Shown here piece after piece: positions 5,512 to 10,070 of a DNA stretch of 10,070 nucleotides. A model generated the notes under the pieces. That model worked only from the letters and a program-made list of their open reading frames with translations, was not told where the DNA came from and made no database searches. Position 1 is the first letter of the stretch. Every line of letters begins with the position of its first letter. Source of the stretch: an uncultured Selenomonadales bacterium (GTDB lineage Bacteria; Bacillota; Negativicutes; Selenomonadales; Selenomonadaceae); contig CAMNLS010000032.1 in the NCBI GenBank assembly GCA_946543495.1, positions 1 to 10,070 on the forward strand, in the 5' to 3' direction. A program made the position numbers and the translations under genes.

Positions 5512-8500
5512 CGCCCTTAAAATCTCTTCAAACTTCTTCTCAAGCAAGCGGCAATACTTTACGGGGTCAAGAGCCGCTGAACTTTCAAACATGCCGCGCA
5601 GATTTTTATGAAGTACATCCAACGTCTCAAAGTCATTGGCTAAGCCGACCGCTGTATTGATATAAGCCGCAACGTCATTGACTGCCAATTCACCAAGCCC
5701 GACGCTATGTAAGATACTCTTGCCAAAACGCGTGGAGTGTCTATCGCTGTAAAAACTTATGACGGGCACGCCCATATAAAGCGCGTCAAGGGTCGTCGTG
5801 CCGCCCACCCAAGGATAAGCGTCAAGCATAATATCAATCTTGCTTATCTCCTTGAAGTAATCGGGCAAGGCAGGTTGGAAAATAATTCTGTCCATGTCAC
5901 AGCCCATACTTTTCATCTTGTCATAAAGCTCGTCTTGCGTGCGGTTGCTGATGAATTCTTGAGCACGCATTAAAAGTTTGGCGGTAGGCACGCGATTAAG
6001 AATCTCAATCCAAATAGCAAGAATATCATCACTAATCTTGGAGTAACGGCAAATCGTTCCGAACGTCACATAACCATTCTTAATACAAGCGGCTCCCTCA
6101 GGCGTCGGAACGTTTTCGCGGCGTGCGTAGCTGAACTGCGCGGGCATGTATAAGAGCTTCTCGGAAAAATATTTATCGTGTTCGCCAGGCGGGTCAAGGA
6201 CTTCATCGGTTATAAAGTAATCAATCGCTTTTAAACCTGTTGTCGACATGTAGCCAATGCCGCTGACTTGCACGGGCGCAGGTCGATACGCCAGAGCAGG
6301 CAAGCCGTTATAGCCCGTGTGCCCCGCTAAGTCAAAGGCAATGTCAATCTCGTCGTCGTGAATCTTTTGCGCCAGTTCCCAAGCAGATAAATCTTTAACG
6401 TCAACGAAATGTTCGACTGCATTTTTAAAAAGCTCCGTGTAATCGTCGTCCTTCTTGTTCTTGCTGTAGCAGGTGATCTCAAACTTGCTCCGGTCGTGAC
6501 ATGAAATAAATCCAAACGTGACTGCGAACGCTGCATGCTGTCTGAAGTCGCCCGAAATGTAGCCGACTTTTATTCTATCGTGCCGCTTGTGATAAGCCGT
6601 GAACGGTTTAATGTCCTCGAAGAAATTTTGATAATCGAAATGATAAGCCGTCATGTCCTCCGCCGAAACGTCAATGTAATGGAAACTCAAAAGCAATGCG
6701 TCATAAAGTTCCAACTGATTCTTTTCGTCCTCGGCAAGCTCAAACGCCTTTTGATAATTCTCTATCGCCTCAAGATGTCTGCCGTTCCCTTGCGCATACT
6801 TGGCAAGCTTCCTGTGGCATTCCGATTTAAAATAATTACTGTAGTTCTTCGCCGCACCTGCCGCCGAATAAATGTAATCAATCGTCTCACGCATTGCCTC
6901 ATACGCGCCAAGATTATCATTCAAAAGATAACGGCGGTCGGCTATCGTCAAAAGAAGTTTGGCATCGCGTTTTGATTCACACTGCGCGGCAAGCTCGGAA
7001 TAATAAAGCGTGCGTTTAAAGTCAAAGCGACCAGGATAATTGCTCTCGCCGTCTTTATTTGCCAAGCTAAGATACTCTTCCGCCCGTTTGATATACTTAT
7101 CGGCAAGCTCTTCCGTGACGGTTTCAGGCTCCTGCGGGAAGTCGGGCAACGGTTCGCCCTTAATCCACGCATTGAAGATCTTCTCGTAAGCGTCCTCAAT
7201 CTCGCCCATATAAATTGTATCGTTCATGACGGGCGACTCTTCCATCTTCCTGCGAATCGTCAAATGATAATCACGGATTCTGTCCCAATCGTTAGCAAGT
7301 TCGATTGCCTTTTGAACATACTCTTCTTCGCTGGAGGCGCAAAGTTCACCTAAGCCAATATTCATGAGCAGGGAATAGCCGAAGCGCGAATTGTGTCGTT
7401 CGCCAATCAGAGTTATGACGGGCACGCCCATATATAGCGCGTCGCAAGTAGTGCCGCCGCCCGGATAAGGGAAAGTGTCTAACGCAATGTCAGCTCGCCT
7501 GTATTTTAAGAGATATTTTTCTTCGGCGTCCTCCAAGTCCACGCGTTCAAGGTCAATGCCTGCCGCCTTGATTCTGTCCTTGGCAAGCGCAAGCCCATCA
7601 TTATTAAGAATTTTGCCCTTTAGGTAAAGGCGCGACGTGGGCACGGAGTCTAAAATTTTCTTCCAAAGCCTAAGCATCTCGTCCGTAGTCTTTTTAAAAT
7701 TATTAAAGCTCACGAACGTCACGTAACCATTTTTAGTACAAGGCGCGGGCACAATGGGATATTCCAATTCATGCCAAACGAAGCAAAAGTGACTGTGTTG
7801 AAGGCGCAAAATTTTTTCCGTGAAAAATTTTTCGTTCAAGCCAACGGGGTCGGTGAACTTGTCCGCCAAGAAATAATCAATCGTATCAAGTCCTGTCGAA
7901 CCGATATAACCTATGCCCGAAATTTGAATTGGCGCGGGCTTGAAAGCCAAGGCTGGCAGTGAATTCCATGCTGTATGTCCCGCAAGGTCAACCAGAATAT
8001 CAATTTCGTCTCTCATTATTTGTTCGGCAACCTTATCAAAAGGTTTATTTAAAATTTTAGTAAAGTGATCAACGTGAGCTTTAAGTTGTATGGTGGCGAA
8101 ATCTTCTTCGTTATTGGCGTAAATGAAAACTTCAAAACGAGTCTTGTCATAGTTCTTAAAAAAGTGCATGCTGAAAAAAGCAACGACGTGATTTCTGATA
8201 TCCGCTGATATGTAACCAATGCGAATCTTTTTATGGCGTGCATGAGTTTTGCGATTATGGCTATAGCGCGGAATATGGAGGAAGAGTTTATTAAAGCCGC
8301 ACGTTTCTTCGAAGATTTCTTCTTGGCTGACGGGAAGATTGTAAATATCAAAAAGCATATTGCTATAGTCAATCAGACGAAGTTTTTCCTCTTCGGTGAA
8401 GTGTGAAAATTTTTTTGGCACAGGAAGATCATACTTGGCGTTTATTTTATATTGTTCAACGCTTTTTTTAGCATCACCGATATTGGAATAAGCCCTTCCT

Positions 8501-9891
8501 ATGCAGTTGCGAAGAACCATCAAAGGAGCCAATTTACCGTCGTCCAAGGTTAGAGCTCTCTCGGCAATTTCTATTCCTTCAAGTAAACTTTTCCTTAAAA
8601 TTAAGCTACGGGCACGCAACATTAACCGATAAAGCGTCGGCGGAAAATTTTTCTCCAAATACTCCGTTGCCTTTAAAGATTCATTCGTTTTTTGGGAATC
8701 AATGTAAAGCGAAGCAACCATTTCGACAGGCTTTGGCTCGTCGGGCTCTAAGGCAAAAATTTTATCGGCTGTCTGCATTGCTTTTTCCATGTCGTAAAGG
8801 ACATGACGATAGTTAATCAGCTCCTTAACCAGCTTGGCAACTTCGCGGCTTTTCTCTTCGGGCGTGAACTCAATTTTTTTATACCAGTTGTTAATCAAAA
8901 GCTTTGCTAGCTTTATTTTATCTTCGTCGAAGTTACTCGACTCGAATTGTTCGCCGTAAGCTTTCGCCTTATCAATCGCTCGTTGCATTTCAGCGACTGC
9001 CTCGCGGTAATCTTCCTTACGTGCAAGGCAATCGGCAAGCTTAGCGGAGAATTCTGGCACCTTAGGATAACGCTTGACCGCCATTTTAGAAATCTCAACG
9101 CATTCATCGAAACGCGAAGAATCCCGCTCCAAGCACTCAATCAAAAGACGTATAGGACGATTGGAAGGATTAACTCTAGCTTCAATGTCAAGGCGTGCAA
9201 ACTTTTCGACGTTCGCCCAATCATTAAGAGCATAATAAGCGTCGGCAATGTATGAATAAATTCTTTCGGGCTTATCGGTCGTTTCAAGCTCCTCAAGCAA
9301 CAACTTCAAGTTTCGTTCCGCTTTAGCTTGGTTAAGGGAAGTGGAATAGCCCGTGTGATAAATTGTCAAAAGCTTCGCAGGAACCATTTCGCGTTCCAAA
9401 GGTTTATCGCCGCAATAAATATCCTCATGAATTTTGCCGACGTAGTGAGTATCCGTCGTCTTCTCAAAAATCCTCAGCATGTAGCTTGAGTTGATAACTT
9501 TATTGCCGTTATTCTTATCGATGTTCACCAATTTAACGCTGATGCCGGGCGAGCGTGTGGTTTTTATGACGCGTCTAAAATTTTTGGCGGTGTCGTCTAT
9601 AAAATATTCGTCGGCATCGAGGAAGACAATCCAATCGCCGCTTGCCTCACGAAGAGCGACATTGCGCGGTGTGGCGAAGTCGTCTTGCCAAGGCTCGTGA
9701 AAAACTTTTGCGCCGAATGCCTCTGCAACTTCAATCGTCGAATCAGTCGAGCCGGTATCGACAACAATAATTTCGTCAACATAATCCTTGAGGCTTTCCA
9801 GCGAACGGCGCAAATCTTCTGCGACGTCCTTAACGATGTAGCACGCAGATATTTTTATCTTGTCGAACTTCTTTGTATTACGTTTTGCCAA
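5509..9891 (-). CDS. Multi-domain glycosyltransferase: GT2 + TPR-like + GT41 (SPINDLY/OGT) + TPR-like + GT41
   Basis: A 1460-residue cytoplasmic protein with three glycosyltransferase domains. Residues ~11-180 form a GT2 domain, with DTGSTD at 45-50 and the metal-binding DADE at 92-95. Residues ~205-520 are helical with TPR-like pairs. A first GT41 domain (O-GlcNAc-transferase/SPINDLY type) spans ~555-910, a second helical linker ~925-1085, and a second GT41 domain ~1106-1460. Both GT41 copies keep the expected residues: H568 and H1119 (counterparts of human OGT H498), DLAGHT (635-640 and 1187-1192), K734 and K1285 (counterparts of K842), and the UDP-site stretch LDxxPxxGGxTTxDALYMGVPVI. By family knowledge the GT41 domains would transfer a sugar from a nucleotide sugar to Ser/Thr of proteins; targets such as flagellin or surface proteins are inference. 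The start is TTG (9889-9891), chosen because AAGGAG (9900-9905) lies 8 bases upstream; an in-frame ATT one codon earlier is a weaker option. A terminator upstream and a distinct promoter downstream suggest a largely monocistronic unit. Confidence 0.9.
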   Translation of the reverse strand: MAKRNTKKFDKIKISACYIVKDVAEDLRRSLESLKDYVDEIIVVDTGSTDSTIEVAEAFGAKVFHEPWQDDFATPRNVALREASGDWIVFLDADEYFIDDTAKNFRRVIKTTRSPGISVKLVNIDKNNGNKVINSSYMLRIFEKTTDTHYVGKIHEDIYCGDKPLEREMVPAKLLTIYHTGYSTSLNQAKAERNLKLLLEELETTDKPERIYSYIADAYYALNDWANVEKFARLDIEARVNPSNRPIRLLIECLERDSSRFDECVEISKMAVKRYPKVPEFSAKLADCLARKEDYREAVAEMQRAIDKAKAYGEQFESSNFDEDKIKLAKLLINNWYKKIEFTPEEKSREVAKLVKELINYRHVLYDMEKAMQTADKIFALEPDEPKPVEMVASLYIDSQKTNESLKATEYLEKNFPPTLYRLMLRARSLILRKSLLEGIEIAERALTLDDGKLAPLMVLRNCIGRAYSNIGDAKKSVEQYKINAKYDLPVPKKFSHFTEEEKLRLIDYSNMLFDIYNLPVSQEEIFEETCGFNKLFLHIPRYSHNRKTHARHKKIRIGYISADIRNHVVAFFSMHFFKNYDKTRFEVFIYANNEEDFATIQLKAHVDHFTKILNKPFDKVAEQIMRDEIDILVDLAGHTAWNSLPALAFKPAPIQISGIGYIGSTGLDTIDYFLADKFTDPVGLNEKFFTEKILRLQHSHFCFVWHELEYPIVPAPCTKNGYVTFVSFNNFKKTTDEMLRLWKKILDSVPTSRLYLKGKILNNDGLALAKDRIKAAGIDLERVDLEDAEEKYLLKYRRADIALDTFPYPGGGTTCDALYMGVPVITLIGERHNSRFGYSLLMNIGLGELCASSEEEYVQKAIELANDWDRIRDYHLTIRRKMEESPVMNDTIYMGEIEDAYEKIFNAWIKGEPLPDFPQEPETVTEELADKYIKRAEEYLSLANKDGESNYPGRFDFKRTLYYSELAAQCESKRDAKLLLTIADRRYLLNDNLGAYEAMRETIDYIYSAAGAAKNYSNYFKSECHRKLAKYAQGNGRHLEAIENYQKAFELAEDEKNQLELYDALLLSFHYIDVSAEDMTAYHFDYQNFFEDIKPFTAYHKRHDRIKVGYISGDFRQHAAFAVTFGFISCHDRSKFEITCYSKNKKDDDYTELFKNAVEHFVDVKDLSAWELAQKIHDDEIDIAFDLAGHTGYNGLPALAYRPAPVQVSGIGYMSTTGLKAIDYFITDEVLDPPGEHDKYFSEKLLYMPAQFSYARRENVPTPEGAACIKNGYVTFGTICRYSKISDDILAIWIEILNRVPTAKLLMRAQEFISNRTQDELYDKMKSMGCDMDRIIFQPALPDYFKEISKIDIMLDAYPWVGGTTTLDALYMGVPVISFYSDRHSTRFGKSILHSVGLGELAVNDVAAYINTAVGLANDFETLDVLHKNLRGMFESSAALDPVKYCRLLEKKFEEILRA

Positions 9892-9922
9892 AATGCTATC
9901 TCCTTCCTGAAAGCTTTTCTAC

Positions 9923-9928
9923 ATTCTA
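9923..9928 (-). promoter_or_regulatory. Possible -10 element for the glycosyltransferase gene
   Basis: TAGAAT on the minus strand lies 31 bases upstream of the TTG start, just downstream of a terminator, where a new promoter is needed. The hexamer at 17 bases spacing is TGGAAT, a poor -35, and the spacer is largely the terminator's T run. Offered as the best candidate only. Confidence 0.3.
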
Positions 9929-9936
9929 CCGCAAGC

Positions 9937-9965
9937 AAAAAAAAAATTCCACAGCCGCGCCGTGG
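9937..9965 (-). terminator. Rho-independent terminator of a minus-strand gene lying right of the window
   Basis: On the minus strand CCACGGC (9965-9959) pairs with GCTGTGG (9955-9949), with one G-U wobble, around a 3-base loop. It is followed by AA and ten Ts (plus-strand A run 9937-9946). It implies transcription arriving from beyond position 10070, through the tandem repeat, and ending here before the glycosyltransferase gene. Confidence 0.78.
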
Positions 9966-9970
9966 ATTGA

Positions 9971-10070
9971 TTAAGAGATTAAGAGATTAAGAGATTAAGA
10001 GATTAAGAGATTAAAAGATTAAAAGATTAAAAGATTAAAAGATTAAAAGATTAAAAGATTAAAAGATTAA
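9971..10070. repeat. 8-bp tandem repeat (TTAAGAGA x5 then TTAAAAGA x7), continuing past the window edge
   Basis: Five exact copies of TTAAGAGA (9971-10010) are followed by seven exact copies of TTAAAAGA (10011-10066) and a partial TTAA at the edge. The two versions differ by one base and are fully segregated. Because 8 is not a multiple of 3 and each unit supplies TAA on both strands, every frame is stopped, so the visible array is non-coding. It lies between the terminator at 9937-9965 and whatever minus-strand gene precedes it. The outer end is not seen. Confidence 0.95.

Noticed and set aside
6535..6975. Plus-strand open frame of 146 codons inside the glycosyltransferase gene
   Set aside because: Antisense to a region of clearly conserved protein sequence, with low-complexity hydrophobic and basic composition typical of a shadow frame.
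9685..9990. Plus-strand open frame running out of the glycosyltransferase start into the tandem repeat
   Set aside because: It crosses the terminator hairpin and the A run, where it encodes Lys-rich junk, and has no family resemblance.
9971..10070. CRISPR array
   Set aside because: Units are 8 bases with no spacers; this is a simple tandem repeat.

Overview
This window looks like chromosomal DNA from a flagellated, fermentative, Gram-negative-type anaerobe. My best guess is the Negativicutes (Selenomonas-like). The guess rests on three things: a flagellar export gene, an RTX protein whose N-terminal and C-terminal sequences resemble a family I associate with rumen and gut Selenomonadaceae, and a giant SPINDLY-type glycosyltransferase. 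No rRNA or marker gene is present, so this is inference.

Layout. The plus strand carries only the 3' end of flhA (1-441), closed by a hairpin terminator that also works for the convergent minus-strand gene. Everything else is on the minus strand. From right to left: an 8-bp tandem repeat running off the right edge (9971-10070); a terminator (9937-9965); a 1460-residue protein with one GT2 and two GT41 (O-GlcNAc-transferase-like) domains (9891-5509); a 100-base control region with a 12-bp palindromic operator and a good sigma70-type promoter; a compact three-gene operon of pfkA, an atpZ-like small membrane protein and a GH32 sucrose-6-phosphate hydrolase gene (5408-2683), ended by a terminator; and a 682-residue RTX protein (2546-498).

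How the genes may work together. pfkA and the GH32 gene form a sugar-catabolism unit: intracellular cleavage of sucrose-6-phosphate or another beta-fructoside feeds phosphofructokinase. The palindrome TGAAACGTTTCA just upstream of the pfkA promoter matches the core of the Cra/FruR-type LacI-family operator, which suggests fructose or catabolite control. The atpZ-like gene between them normally belongs with ATP synthase genes, none of which is visible here. flhA, the RTX protein (presumably exported by a type I system encoded elsewhere) and the multi-domain glycosyltransferase all concern the cell surface, but the window does not show that they act together.

Most notable points: the tandem GT41 domains, both with apparently intact catalytic residues and fused to a GT2 domain; the RTX protein's metallopeptidase-like domain, which has lost its zinc-binding motif; the Cra-like operator; and the 8-bp tandem repeat.
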